Source: Gambelia wislizenii (lineage: Eukaryota > Chordata > Lepidosauria > Squamata > Crotaphytidae). Taken from it: 64,000 nucleotides of DNA. The notes under the pieces were generated by a model. It was not told the origin of the DNA. It searched no databases and worked only from the letters and a program-made list of their open reading frames with translations. Made by a program: the position numbers and the translations under genes. The DNA lies in the NCBI GenBank assembly GCA_030847615.1, contig JAUMIR010000014.1, forward strand, positions 15,848,501 to 15,912,500, in the 5' to 3' direction. This document shows positions 1-9,440 of the stretch, piece by piece (within the stretch, counting starts at the first letter, position 1; each line of letters starts with the position of its first letter).

Positions 1-15
1 ATACTTTTACTGTTT

Positions 16-236
16 CATAGAATCATAGAATCATAGAGTTGAAAGAGCCCACAAGGGCCATCCAGTCCAAACCCATTCTGCCATGCAGGAATACACAATC
101 AAAGCATTCCCGACAGATGGCCATCCAGCCTTTGTTTAGAAACCTCTAAAGAATCTATTTTCCTGGAGTTTGAGTCCATTGCTCCATGTCCTAGTCTCTA
201 GAGCAGCAGAAAACAAGATTGCTCCATCTTCAGTAG
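16..236 (-). mobile_element. CR1 LINE 3' end, first part of a split copy
   Basis: The minus strand carries the CR1 3' terminus: repeated AATCATAGAATCATAGA at the left edge, then the segment complementary to the conserved CR1 C-terminal coding region. The copy stops at a SINE and resumes on its far side, so it was split by a later insertion. Confidence 0.9.
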
Positions 237-237
237 T

Positions 238-463
238 AATAGCAAGCAATAGCATTGATATTTCTATACTGCTTATCAGTGCCAAAGCACTCCCTAAGCG
301 GTTTACAATGTGTTAGCTAATTGCCTCCAACAAGCTGGGTACTCATTTTATCAACCTACAGAAGGATGGAAGGCTGAGTCAACCTTGGAACCCTGTAGGA
401 TCAAACTCATAATGTTGTGGCTTGCAGTACTGGCATTTAAGTACTGTGCCACCGGGGCTCCTA
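238..463 (-). mobile_element. Sauria-type tRNA-derived SINE inside CR1
   Basis: Read on the minus strand it starts GGAGCCCCGGTGGCACAGTA and continues through the ACTCAGCCTTCCATCCTTC-like body to a tail resembling the SINEs at 3.2 kb and 62.3 kb. It lies between two halves of one CR1 and is therefore the younger insertion. Confidence 0.8.
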
Positions 464-469
464 GTGTAT

Positions 470-1050
470 CCTCAGTATGACATCCCTTCAAATATTTAAA
501 CATGGCTATCATGTCACTTCTTAAACTTCTCCAGGCTAAACATACCCGGCTTCCTAAGCTGCTCTTTATAGGGGCATAATGGCTTCCAGACCTCCCACCA
601 GTTTGGTTGCCCTCCTCTGGACATGTTCCAGCTTGTCATTGATAAAGTTGTTAAATAGCACTGGGCCCAGGACAGAACCCTGTGGCATCCCACTAGTCAC
701 TTCTCTCTAGGATGAAGAGGAGCCATTGGTGATTACTACCCTTTGGGTTTGGTCGATCAACCAATTGCAAATCCACCTAACAGTTGCATTGTCTAGACGA
801 CATGTTAATAACTTTTTTGCAAGGAGATCATGGGGTCTTGCCAAAGGCCTTACTAAAAATAAGATACACTACATCCACAGCATTCCCTTCATCTACCAAG
901 TCTGTAACTCTCTCTAAAAAAAATAAAGAGTTAAGATTAGTCTGGCATGACTTGTTTTTCAGAAACCCATGTTGACTTTTAGTCATCATGGCATTCCTTT
1001 CTAAGTGCTTACAGACTGTCTGTTTAATGACCTGCTCTAGAATCCGTGTT
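470..1050 (-). mobile_element. CR1 LINE, continuation of split copy
   Basis: The CR1 reverse-transcriptase region resumes here on the minus strand (complement of the [10 protein letters not shown] and SKAFDK areas at about 660-900). An internal deletion near 640 joins non-adjacent CR1 segments, and there are many frame breaks. It lies in what would be a CARD9 intron. Confidence 0.85.
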
Positions 1051-1420
1051 TCTTGTTTCTTGTTAATGTCATGAGATTGTACAACACTTCCCCAATGTGA
1101 TCTGATCGGACATGCATGATCTCAGTTATCTCTTAACAACTTTTGGTGGAGCTAGGCCAGTATGAGGGCTTTTTGCAGACACTCATTGCATCTTTTCCAG
1201 ATGATACCAGTAATGACCAAATCAGTAAGATTTGGCAATTTGCTTCTGCCAGCCTCTTTCCTAATTCTTAGGAATTCAGACACCTCACCAAATTCCAAAT
1301 ATAAAAAAATAACACAAATAATCTTAGCCATCTCTGGCAATTGAGTCCTTTCAGAATAGCTTTGTCCTGCTTTGCCCAGATGAACTGAATATGGTCCTGG
1401 TTTTGCATTGCTTTTTTCAG

Positions 1421-1497
1421 GAAAGTGGCTCACTCGATGGAGAACTAACAGAGAAGGGGCGCCGGCGAATGAAGGACACTTTTGAACAGTACCGGAG
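1421..1497 (+). CDS. CARD9: CARD9 penultimate coding exon (C-terminal region)
   Basis: CARD9 is a cytosolic adaptor that couples Syk-linked C-type lectin receptors to BCL10-MALT1 and NF-kB. The exon follows a pyrimidine-rich acceptor (CTTTTTTCAG) and ends at a GTAACG donor. It is 77 nt long, beginning in phase 0 and leaving two bases (AG) of a split arginine codon. The 25 full codons include ELTEKGRRRMKDTFEQYRR, which I recognise from the conserved CARD9 tail. The next exon at 3726 completes the codon in the right phase and continues with the family's C-terminus. The CARD and coiled-coil exons lie left of the window. Placement upstream of DNLZ on the same strand agrees with the human CARD9-DNLZ order. 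The call rests on remembered family sequence, not a search. Confidence 0.85.
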
Positions 1498-2491
1498 GTA
1501 ACGCTTCTGGGCATGTCTGGCCAAGCACTATCAGAGTGTGGCCAAGATGGCAAATGTTATTAATGAAGAAGAACACACAAATTAGGAGAGGTTGTAACAG
1601 TTTGATTTTCTCTGAGCCTACTGAGAAGGGAAAGACTCCTCATCCTCCCTGCTGCTGAGTTGAGTCCTACTTTTGTACTGTGAACTCAGTTTGCAGCCAC
1701 TGAAGTAAGCTTAGGACAAAGGGGTGAAAGTGGGTGGAAGAGAGAGAAACTAGGACATTTTAAAAGCAGCTGGAAAAGTGGGATGATAGAGGATTAATCT
1801 GGATTCTCCCTGGCAAATTGGGACAGTTGAAGGGTCTGATTGATGCATGTTCCAACTCATACCCATCATTAACCACAGAGGAGGAAAACATACAAGCACA
1901 ATATAGGAGTACTAGCTGTACCTGGCGTAACATACACCATTAAAAAAAACTCCCCAAATAATGCCCAGTAGACCTCATGACAACCCAGTAGGGTAGGCTG
2001 GTGGATTTTTAAATTCCTCCTCCCCCTTCTCAGTGTTCCACACTTTTCCTGGAATTGCTGAGGGTGACTCACTCTCTTGCTCTGCTGCAGCTGTTGCCAC
2101 CACCAATTGACTGCCTGGGTCCCATCACAGGCAACCCACCACTGCTGCTAGTTGACTGTCTGGGTTCCAATCTGTGCCACAGATGGAGTGTCAGGAATCT
2201 GGACCACAGACTAAATGGCAGGACTGGATTGTGAGGTGGAGAGGGAATTTGCATGTGGGTGGTGATTGGTTGGGTGTGTTTCCTGAGCAGCCAATCAGCA
2301 CACTGGGAAAGGCAACATACCCAAGACAATTATATATATATAGCTACCTAGAGATGGGAAAGCCTGGAAAAAACTTGAAAAATTGGCGTTTTTTCTTTTG
2401 TTTTCCCTGAAGCCTTTTTTTTATTGAAAAATTAAAAAAAAGGAAGAAAATTGATAATGGAATGGATGAATAAAATCTTTAAGATAATGTC

Positions 2492-2862
2492 ATAGAATCA
2501 TAGAATCATAGAACAGTAGAGTTGGAAGAGACCACGAGGGCCATCCAGTCCAACCCCCTGCCACGCAGGAATACACAATCAAAACATCCCCAACAGATGG
2601 CAATCCAGCCTCTGTTTAAAGACCTCCAAGGAAGGAGACCCCACCACACTCCGAGGGAGTATGTTCCCCTGCCGAACAGCTCTTACTGTCAAAAAGTTCC
2701 TCCTAATATTGAGGTGGAATCTCTGTTCCTGGAGCTTGCATCCATTGCTCTGTGTTCCAGTCTCTGGAGCAGCAGAAAACAAGCCTGCTCCATCCTCAAC
2801 GTGACACCCCTTCAAATACTTAAACAGGGCTATCATATCGCCCCTTAACAGTCTTTTTCCCA
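2492..2862 (-). mobile_element. CR1 LINE 3' end
   Basis: The minus strand shows the CR1 terminus (repeated AATCATAGA at 2492) followed by about 350 bp of the C-terminal coding region with frame breaks. Confidence 0.9.
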
Positions 2863-2867
2863 ACTCC

Positions 2868-3055
2868 CTCCCCATATATCCACGGAACTGCTACCCACAG
2901 TTTCAGTTAGCCGTGGCTGAAAAAATAGGGACACATACCATAGAGCAATTCTATGATTCTATGATTCTATGATTCTATACTAGGGTTCACTATTAACCAT
3001 GGTTTCATGTACACGCAGGAACGTTTGGCCTGCAGGTATGGGGGAGTACTTAAAT
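2868..3055 (+). mobile_element. Degenerate Tigger/pogo-like MITE fragment
   Basis: Contains family words seen in better copies nearby (ATCCACGGAACTG, CAGTTTCAGTTAGCC, GTATGGGGGAGTAC). A short run of ATTCTATG units at about 2947-2979 looks like a CR1-type tail embedded in it. Edges are approximate. Confidence 0.5.
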
Positions 3056-3185
3056 ACTTGCAAATATTTAAAGTTTTTACTGCCAGGAGCTAAGCCTTAG
3101 GGGAAGCATTTCACCTTTTTTAGAATGGGGAAAACTTAAAACCTGTCTAGAGTTGGAAAACCACCAAATGATGCAGTCATTTGGT

Positions 3186-3570
3186 GCCACCAGGGAGTCC
3201 TGGTGGTGCAGTGGTTAAATGCCAGTACTGCAGCCACAACATTGTGATGTGAAGTCGAAGGCTTTCATGGCTGGCATCCATAGGTTTTCTGTGGGTTTTT
3301 TTCCGGGCTGTGAGGCCGTGTTCTGGAAGAGAACACATCAGGAATAAACTCTTCCAGAACACGGCCTCACAGTCCTGAAAAAAACTAACAGAAAAACAAT
3401 GTTGTGAGTTCCATCCTGCAGGGCTCCAAGGTTGACTCAGCCTTCCATCCTTCCATAGGTCGGTCAAATGAGTTCCCAGCTTGTTAGGGGCAGTTAGCTA
3501 ACACATTGTAAACTGCTTAGGGAGTGCTTTGACACTGATAAGCGGTATAGAAATAGAAATGCTATTACTA
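3186..3570 (+). mobile_element. Sauria-type SINE split by a hairpin element
   Basis: Starts GGAGTCCTGGTGGTGCAGTG, the tRNA-like head with A-box-like sequence, and resumes after about 3398 with the TCCTGCAGGGCTCCAAGG body and the GATAAGCGGTATAGAAATAG tail. An unrelated hairpin-forming element occupies about 3250-3397. Confidence 0.8.
3250..3397. mobile_element. Hairpin MITE inserted in the SINE
   Basis: Two inverted arms read GGCCGTGTTCTGGAAGA on the left and TCTTCCAGAACACGGCC on the right, separated by about 20 nt. The short word TTGTGA stands on both sides and may be the target duplication. The transposon family is not identified. Confidence 0.65.
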
Positions 3571-3725
3571 TTGGTATCATGGGGAAGGGGGTGAGGCCAC
3601 CAGCTCTGGCTGTTGAGCCGCTGGTGAAGTCCAGAGGGTCAGACCGGAATCCTAGGACCAGATGTGACCCCAGGGACTGAGGTTTCCTGCTTCCATTCTA
3701 AACATACTTGGAACTTGCTTTGCAG

Positions 3726-3822
3726 AAAGAGGGCCCTGCGCAGAGTACAAAAGGTCAGGTACCATGAAGTAGACTGGGAAAACACATCCGGCAGCGACAA
3801 CACAGACACTGAAGACCCCTGA
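3726..3822 (+). CDS. CARD9: CARD9 terminal coding exon
   Basis: Follows the acceptor TTGCTTTGCAG. The first base completes an arginine codon split with the exon ending at 1497, then 31 codons lead to TGA at 3820-3822. The residues KRALRRVQKV and, near the end, WENTSGSDNTDTED match the acidic, serine-threonine-rich C-terminal tail I know from vertebrate CARD9. Reading phase, splice sites and the position 5' of DNLZ all agree. This exon and the one at 1421 encode only about the last 57 residues of a protein that is 536 aa in human. Confidence 0.9.
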
Positions 3823-4047
3823 GACTGTCTACTACATGGGGAACAAAATTCCAAACTTTGGGCACCTTTTCTTGGGTACAGGTTTCCTCCCCCCACCTGT
3901 CAACCAGGCTCCAGACTTCTCATTCCCAAGGAAGCAAGAGAACAGTACCATTTGGACCAAAGTAGATTATAAGCCTGAGGGCAGGGAACTGTTAAATTGA
4001 CCATTTGTAAGCCGCTCTGATAGCCTTTGTAGCTGAAGAGTGGGGTA

Positions 4048-4075
<28 letters not shown>
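3823..4075 (+). other. CARD9: Probable CARD9 3' UTR with retroposon-derived poly(A) signal
   Basis: After the stop codon comes about 140 bp of unremarkable sequence. It runs into a SINE/L2-type 3' end (about 3960-4080) reading GTAAGCCGCTCTGATAGCC and then GGGGTATAAATAAATAAA. The first AATAAA I found after the stop is at 4050-4055, inside that repeat tail. Use as the CARD9 polyadenylation signal is inferred. Confidence 0.5.
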
Positions 4076-4078
<3 letters not shown>

Positions 4079-4080
4079 AT
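4045..4080 (+). repeat. (AAAT)n simple repeat
   Basis: About eight uninterrupted AAAT units forming the 3' tail of the retroposon. Confidence 0.95.
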
Positions 4081-4474
4081 ATTTTAAAAAGTAACAATTA
4101 TAAAAGCCTTTTTTTTAGTCTGTCACACAGGCTGAATGTACACTTGTAATCCTCTCCAAGACTAAGAAGGGGACCCTGGAATAGATCCTGCAGGTGGTAC
4201 ACAGATGGTTTCATGTGCAATGGATTAAAATGTAACACTTCGAAGGATGATCCCAGCTTCAGTCCAAGCAACCCTACTTGAAAAAAAACTCCAGGTAGCC
4301 GGTGATATTGAAGCATCTCTCAGTATTTAGGCTACACTTGGTGTCTGACTTGGTGTTAGCCAGTTTCCTATATATTCCCATGCGGCTAAATGGAGGCCTT
4401 GGTCTATGCATATGTGCAGCAGGCTCCGCAATTGGTTGGAGCTCTTGGCACTTTAAGAACCAACATAGTGTGTG

Positions 4475-4737
4475 GCTCACTCCCCGCATCCACGGAACCA
4501 ATATCTGCGGTTTCAGTTATCCACAGTGGAAAAAATAGGGACACATACCCTAGAGTTATACTGGAAAATGCCTAGAGAGGTGTCCTCTCTAGGAATTGCT
4601 AGATCCTCCAATGCAACTCTATGGTACGTTTGTACCTGAAGTCCTTTATTTGAATACGGTTTGCTATTATTCGCAGTTTCACTTATAAACACTTAGTCCA
4701 GGAACCTATCCCCCGCCGATATGGGGGACGACCTGTA
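4475..4737 (+). mobile_element. Tigger/pogo-like MITE (family B)
   Basis: Begins near CCGCATCCACGGAACC and ends near GATATGGGGGACGACCTG. The inside repeats the family words CAGTTATCCACAG, CTAGAGAGGTGTCC and CTAGATCCTCCAATGCAAC. The ends are eroded and edges are approximate. Confidence 0.7.
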
Positions 4738-4744
4738 ATAGTCT

Positions 4745-4945
4745 TGAGTGTTATACTAGACTCCAGGACACCAGGGTTTGAATCTCCGCTCAGGCATGGA
4801 AAAGCCCACTAGATGAGTTTGGGCTGGTCACACTCTCTCAGCCTTTGAAAAAAGCAATGAGAAACAACCTCTAAGTAACTTTAGGCAAGAAGGCTCCCTA
4901 GGACAGAGTCACCATAAGTTGGAGTCAGCATGAAGCTGTATAATA
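4745..4945 (+). mobile_element. tRNA-derived SINE (AGCCAGTGTGGTG family), 5' truncated
   Basis: Shares the body CCAGGGTTTGAATCTCCGC (B-box-like), CACACTCTCTCAGCC and the 3' part TCACCATAAGTTGGAGTC with the copies at 5.5, 41 and 63.3 kb. Confidence 0.75.
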
Positions 4946-4959
4946 ATGCCCCACATACA

Positions 4960-5470
4960 TTTAGGTTTCTGTAGCACACCCCATGACCCCTACAGTTACA
5001 CATTGCAAGTGGAAAATCTGGTATCAGTTCAGCACTAAAAAATATGTTGAGCAGAAGTTATAGCTCAGTGTGCATCAGTAAGCAACTTGTCTGTTTACTG
5101 GTGTGTGTGAACACAACCAGTGTGCTTCAAAAAGGGGTGATGATGCAAACCACCTTTAACTCTGAAAAGAAAGAGCAGCCTCCATCTTTGAGAGGAGGAA
5201 TAATTGCTTTTTACTACTTGTGATGTTCAAAGGACTTCAAGTTAAGAGTCTGTGTATTTTTGTGAAAAACTGGCTCACTTTGGCTTTGGAAAAGTTATTA
5301 CAATAATATATTAAGAAAGGAATCGATAATAAAATCCCTTCCTTATTTTTTAAAAAAGGAGGGTGATGAGTAATGGGCACAAATCCCTTTTAATAATTAA
5401 TGTAATTATGACTGAATAATGTAATAATTAGCTTTCCAAGCTCTGACAGATATTTTACATTTGCCATCCT
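4960..5470. other. Unannotated intergenic stretch
   Basis: AT-rich sequence between CARD9 and DNLZ. No open frame, tandem array or recognisable repeat head or tail stands out. Confidence 0.5.
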
Positions 5471-5477
5471 TCGCACT

Positions 5478-5672
5478 GGGAGCCAGCGTGGTGTCATGGT
5501 TTGCGTGTTGAATTAGGATTCTGGGAGACCAGGATTTTGTTTTCCTAACAGTCACGGCAACCTACTGGGTGCCCTTGGACAAGTCCCACTCTCTCAGCCT
5601 CAGAGGAAGGCAGTGGCGAATCTCCTCTAAAGAAATCTCATAAAAAGACCACACAACAACAATCCTATGATA
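5478..5672 (+). mobile_element. tRNA-derived SINE
   Basis: Starts GGGAGCCAGCGTGGTGTCAT and runs through CACTCTCTCAGCCTCAGAGG to an AAGACCACACAACAAC tail. The internal promoter region is diverged. Confidence 0.8.
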
Positions 5673-5689
5673 ATTTGCCCTGTTGGGGC

Positions 5690-5900
5690 AATGTGGCATA
5701 GTGTTTGACTAGGATTCTAGGAGACAGAGGTCTTAATCCCCTCTTGGCCATGGAAACCCACTGGGTTACCTTGGATGTGTTGCACTCTCTCAGCCTCAAA
5801 GGAAGACAATGGCAAGCTGCCTTTGAATAAATCTTGCCAAGAAAGGTGCATGATACAGTTGCCATAAATTGGAAACAACTTGAAGGCACATGATTACAAG
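5690..5900 (+). mobile_element. Second tRNA-derived SINE, head to tail with the first
   Basis: Same family as the preceding copy: AATGTGGCATAGTGTTTGAC at the head, CTCTCTCAGCCTCAAAGG in the middle and AATTGGAAACAACTTGAAGG at the 3' end. A detached copy of the same 3' end follows at about 6088-6130. Confidence 0.75.
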
Positions 5901-6029
5901 AACAACTTGGGAATTTATTTTCTGAATGTATATCATTTTAATTTTGATTGTAAACTAGATCTACAGTCTAAATCAGAAAAGAAAAAGAAGTGTGATTTAA
6001 AAAAGGCTAATTTTGGGACCCTAAGGGAA

Positions 6030-6050
6030 GGCAGGCAGGCAGGCAGGCCA
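6030..6050 (+). repeat. (GGCA)n simple repeat
   Basis: About five GGCA units in a row. Confidence 0.9.
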
Positions 6051-6129
6051 GCATTTAGGATATTTAGACATTTTAAGTTCGCTTTAGGATCGCCATAAAT
6101 TGGAAACGACTTGAAGGCATACAATAGCA

Positions 6130-7200
6130 ATGGATGGTTAAGGTTTGCAGAGTTACCCATGTCATGTTAGTGCACTAAACCTCTGAGCATATTAAAGAGT
6201 TTTAGGCAGCAAATAATTTGTAGCAGAGTCTTGTTTCTTCAGGCAGAAGAATAAAGACACAGACACAGCTTTGTGCTAAGAAACTATTTCACTTTACCAA
6301 AGCAGAAATAAATATCTTCAATAGTACAGAGCACATCTTCATAGTACAGAGATTCAAAACAGAACTGAACATACATATACAGTCACAGAGCAGCATAGGA
6401 TATCCAGTCCTTTTAGCTTTATAGAGAAAGATAAACATTCCCTCATACCAAAGAGAGATAACAATCCCCAGACTTCAGGACTCCTAGCTCAAAAGCTCTG
6501 AAGATTAATTGACAAATCATTACAGTAATCTCAATATACAGGTTAATTCTAGTAAGCTTTTGCACTCATTTCTGCACCCTATAGACAATTATATTACACC
6601 AGCTCTTTACAGCATGTCCCTACTAATTGCATGTCCCATCATCCATGACAACCCAAACTGCCAAATTAATGTGGGTGTTAAAGGATAAACTAACTGATGA
6701 CTTCTTGAAAGTTTGGAAACCATTTTTGAGCAATAAGAATACTAATGATTTAATTAATTTGTGGGTTTAGTTACTAATAACCTTAGTAAGTTTATTTACT
6801 TAGATCTGTAATGGTAGATTAATATATCTTTTATTTGTTTTTGTTTTTTTGTTTTAATTTTTCATTACAATTTGGATGAAATCATGTCTGTTTTAGTTTT
6901 AGTTACTTAGCATTTAGACAAAAAACCGTTGTAAACAACATATTTTTTCTTTGTTAAGCCATCTATCTGGCTCTTCTGAGAGGTTCTGTGTCAAATTCTT
7001 ATTGCCATTAAGACCAGTGAGAAGGAAGTTAAAAGGTGAAAAACGGACCTGAGCTCCAAAAAGTCTACCAATAAGTGTCCTAATTTTATAGATTTTTGTA
7101 TATATGGATGCCACCCTAGTTTTATGTACATTTTGTTCATTGTTTGATGGACTTTATGAATAAACTGTTGTTGTACTTAGTGTTTAGTGTATTAGGCTAC
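6130..7200. other. Unannotated AT-rich intergenic stretch with possible old LINE tail
   Basis: No gene seen. The end near 7115-7175 (GTTTGATGGACTTTATGAATAAAC) resembles the 3' ends of the unclassified LINE pieces at 35.1 and 40.9 kb, so the AT-rich part may be old LINE sequence. Confidence 0.4.
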
Positions 7201-7284
7201 TAGTTACTCTGTGTTTATTGTTTTAGTTAAAATCTTTAGTATAGTGCTTACTATGATATTTAATTTTAGTTTAAATTTTAGTTT

Positions 7285-7345
7285 ATACACACACACACAC
7301 ACACACATATACAGAGATATGTGCATCATCATCATCATTATTATT
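7285..7345 (+). repeat. (AC)n and (ATC)n microsatellites
   Basis: A run of AC dinucleotides at about 7288-7307 is followed by CATCATCATCATC and then ATT triplets. Confidence 0.9.
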
Positions 7346-7480
7346 ATCTTGTATTTCTATGATGCCATCAATGTACATGGCACTTTACAAGAAAAAGAGC
7401 AACAAAACAGTTCCCTGCCCTCAAGCTTACAATCTAATGAAGACATGACACACAAGGAAAGGGGATGGCAGTAGGGGGAG
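7340..7480 (-). repeat. Interspersed repeat tail (CAGTTCCCTGCCCTCAAGC type)
   Basis: The words AACAGTTCCCTGCCCTCAAG and GGAAAGGGGATGGCAGTAGG recur at 14.93-15.0 kb, and the first part recurs inverted at 57.6 kb. Read on the minus strand it resembles a SINE or LINE 3' end. The family is not named here. Confidence 0.65.
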
Positions 7481-7490
7481 GGATTAAGTA

Positions 7491-7721
7491 CAGTTGTCTC
7501 TTCCTATTCGCTGGGGTTTGGTTCCAGGACCCCCCTGTGAATACCTAAATCCGTGAATGCTCAAGTCCCATGATATGCAATGGCATAGCAAAATGGTGTC
7601 CCTTATAAAAGATGGCAAAATCAAGGTTTGCTTTTTGGATTATTACTTTTTAAAGAATATTTTCAAGCCATGAATACTTAAAACCATGAATGCCAAATCC
7701 ATGAATGAGGAGGGACAACTG
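7491..7721 (+). mobile_element. Tigger/pogo-like MITE (family A), complete
   Basis: Terminal inverted repeats begin CAGTTGTCTCTTCC and end GGAGGGACAACTG, flanked on both sides by the TA target duplication typical of Tc1/mariner/pogo elements. The inside (GGTTCCAGGACCCCC, ATGGTGTCCCTTATA) parallels mammalian Tigger/MER2 non-autonomous elements. It has no transposase ORF. Confidence 0.85.
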
Positions 7722-7725
7722 TATA

Positions 7726-7968
7726 CAGTAGGACCCCCATATCCACTGATTCAGTTAGCCACAGTTTCAGTTTCAGCACAGCTACCATAGAGTCTTCCTA
7801 GAAAATGCATCCTCTCTAGCCATTTTCTAGGTCCTCCAAGGCAACTCCATGGTATTTTAAACTGGAATTCCTATTATTTTCAATGGCGTTCGCTATTATC
7901 CATGGATTTCGTTATCCACGGGGAGGGGGGGGCGGAACCAAACCCCCGTGGATATGGGGGTCCTACTG
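7726..7968 (+). mobile_element. Tigger/pogo-like MITE (family B), complete
   Basis: Starts CAGTAGGACCCCCATATCC and ends GGATATGGGGGTCCTACTG, an almost perfect inverted pair flanked by TA. It sits 4 bp after the family A copy, so the two lie side by side around shared TA-rich sequence. Confidence 0.88.
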
Positions 7969-7999
7969 TATATACTTGTATATACATATATATGTATAC

Positions 8000-8127
8000 A
8001 CACTGATTTTTGTGCTCTGCAGCTGTTGCGAAGCAGGATGTTAGGTGCTGCAGAGCTGCTTCTGTGTGGGCAACAAGGGCAGCATCATCAGCGAAGAGCA
8101 GCTCACGGACTAGATACGTAGTTTAGA
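8000..8127 (-). mobile_element. Unclassified LINE, reverse-transcriptase fragment (inverted part 1)
   Basis: On the minus strand it encodes LVRELLFADDAALVAHTEA, the FADD catalytic box of a reverse transcriptase, followed by LQHLTSCFATAAE. It continues the minus-strand piece at 9303-9440 after removal of the CR1 between them. Confidence 0.8.
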
Positions 8128-9301
8128 GTAGATGAAGTGAACGCTGTGGATATTGCATACCTTGATTTCAGTAAGGCCTTTGACAAGGTTCCCCATGACA
8201 TTCTTGCAAACAAGCTTGTAAAATGTGGGCTAGATAACTGTTCAATGGATTTGTAATTGGTTGACCGGCCGAACCCAAAGGGTGCTCAGCAGTGGCTCCT
8301 CTTCGTCTTGGAAAGATGTGACCAGTGGGGTGCCACAGGGTTCTGTCCTGGGCCCAGTGCTATTCAACATCTTTATCAATGACTTGGATGATGGAATTAG
8401 GAGCATACTTATCAAATTTGCAGATGACACCAAATTAGGAGGAGTAGCTAATACCCTAGAGGACAGGATCAAAATTCAGAATGACCTGGATAGACTGGAG
8501 AGCTGGGCCAAAGCTAACAAAATGAAATTCAATATGGAGAAATGTAAGGTACTGCACTTAGGGCGGAAAAATGAAATGCATAGATATAGGATGGGGGAGA
8601 TCTGGCTGAACGAGACTACATGTGAAAGGGATCTAGGAGTCCTAGTAGACCACAAGTTGAACATGAGTCAACAGTGTGATGCGGCAGCTAAAAAGGCCAA
8701 TGCGATTTTGGGCTGCATCAATAGAAGTATAGTGTCTAGATCAAGGAAAGTCATAGTGCCGCTCTATTCTGCCTTGGTCAGACCTCACCTAGAATACTGT
8801 GTCCAGTTCTGGGCATCAAAATTCAAAAAGGATATTGACAAATTGGAGCGTGTCCAGAGAAGGGCGACTAAACTGGTGAAAGGTCTAGAAACCATGCCTT
8901 ATGAGGAGAGACTTAGGGAGCTGGGTATGTTTAGCCTGGAAAAAAGACGGTTAACGGGCGATATGATAGCCCTGTTTAAGTATTTGAGGAGGTGTCATGT
9001 TCAGGATGGAGCAAGCTTGTTTTCTGCTGCTCCAGAGACTGGAACACGGAGCAATGGATGCAAGCTCCAGGAAAAGAGATATCACCTCAATATTAGGAGG
9101 AACTTTTTGACCATAAGAGCTGTTCGGCAGTGGAACACACTCCCTCGGAGCATGGTGGGGTCTCCTTCCTTGGCGGTCTTTAAACAGAGGCTGGATGGCC
9201 ATCTGTCAGGGATGCTTTGATCAAGATTTCCTGTGTGGCAGGGGGGTTGGACTGGATGGCCCTCGTGGTCTCTTCCAACTCTACAATTCTATGATTCTAT
9301 G
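8128..9301 (+). mobile_element. CR1 LINE, RT domain to 3' end, nearly open
   Basis: Starts inside the RT coding region ([20 protein letters not shown] in a first frame). After a frame change near 8250 it is open from 8261 to 9220 through [18 protein letters not shown], the catalytic box KFADDTKLGG and the conserved CR1 C-terminus ([37 protein letters not shown]). It ends with the ATTCTATG terminus at about 9301. The endonuclease and most N-terminal sequence are missing through 5' truncation, so it cannot move by itself. It is inserted into another LINE. Confidence 0.95.
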
Positions 9302-9302
9302 A

Positions 9303-9440
9303 GTCTTGGTGAGAGCCCTCAGACGGCTTAAGTTAAACAAGCTACCATCAGTACGGTAACGTATATAGATGCCGTCTTCTTCTTCAAGCTCTGCCATAGC
9401 CCTTTGGAGCATCATGCTGAAGAAGATTGTAAAATCAGTG
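9303..9440 (-). mobile_element. Unclassified LINE, reverse-transcriptase fragment (inverted part 2)
   Basis: On the minus strand it encodes FSMMLQRAMAELEEEDGIYI and then YRTDGSLFNLSRLRALTKT, a stretch that lies N-terminal to the FADD box found at 8.0-8.1 kb. The two minus-strand pieces join head to tail once the CR1 is removed. Confidence 0.8.

Larger units (their letters stand above)
1498..3725 (+). other. CARD9: CARD9 last intron
   Basis: Intron between the two recognised CARD9 coding exons, with a GT donor at 1498 and an AG acceptor at 3724-3725. It holds a truncated CR1, a MITE-like piece and a SINE interrupted by a hairpin element. From about 1500 to 2490 I see only non-repetitive or very old sequence with a short AT run near 2330 and no coding signal. 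Confidence 0.8.
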
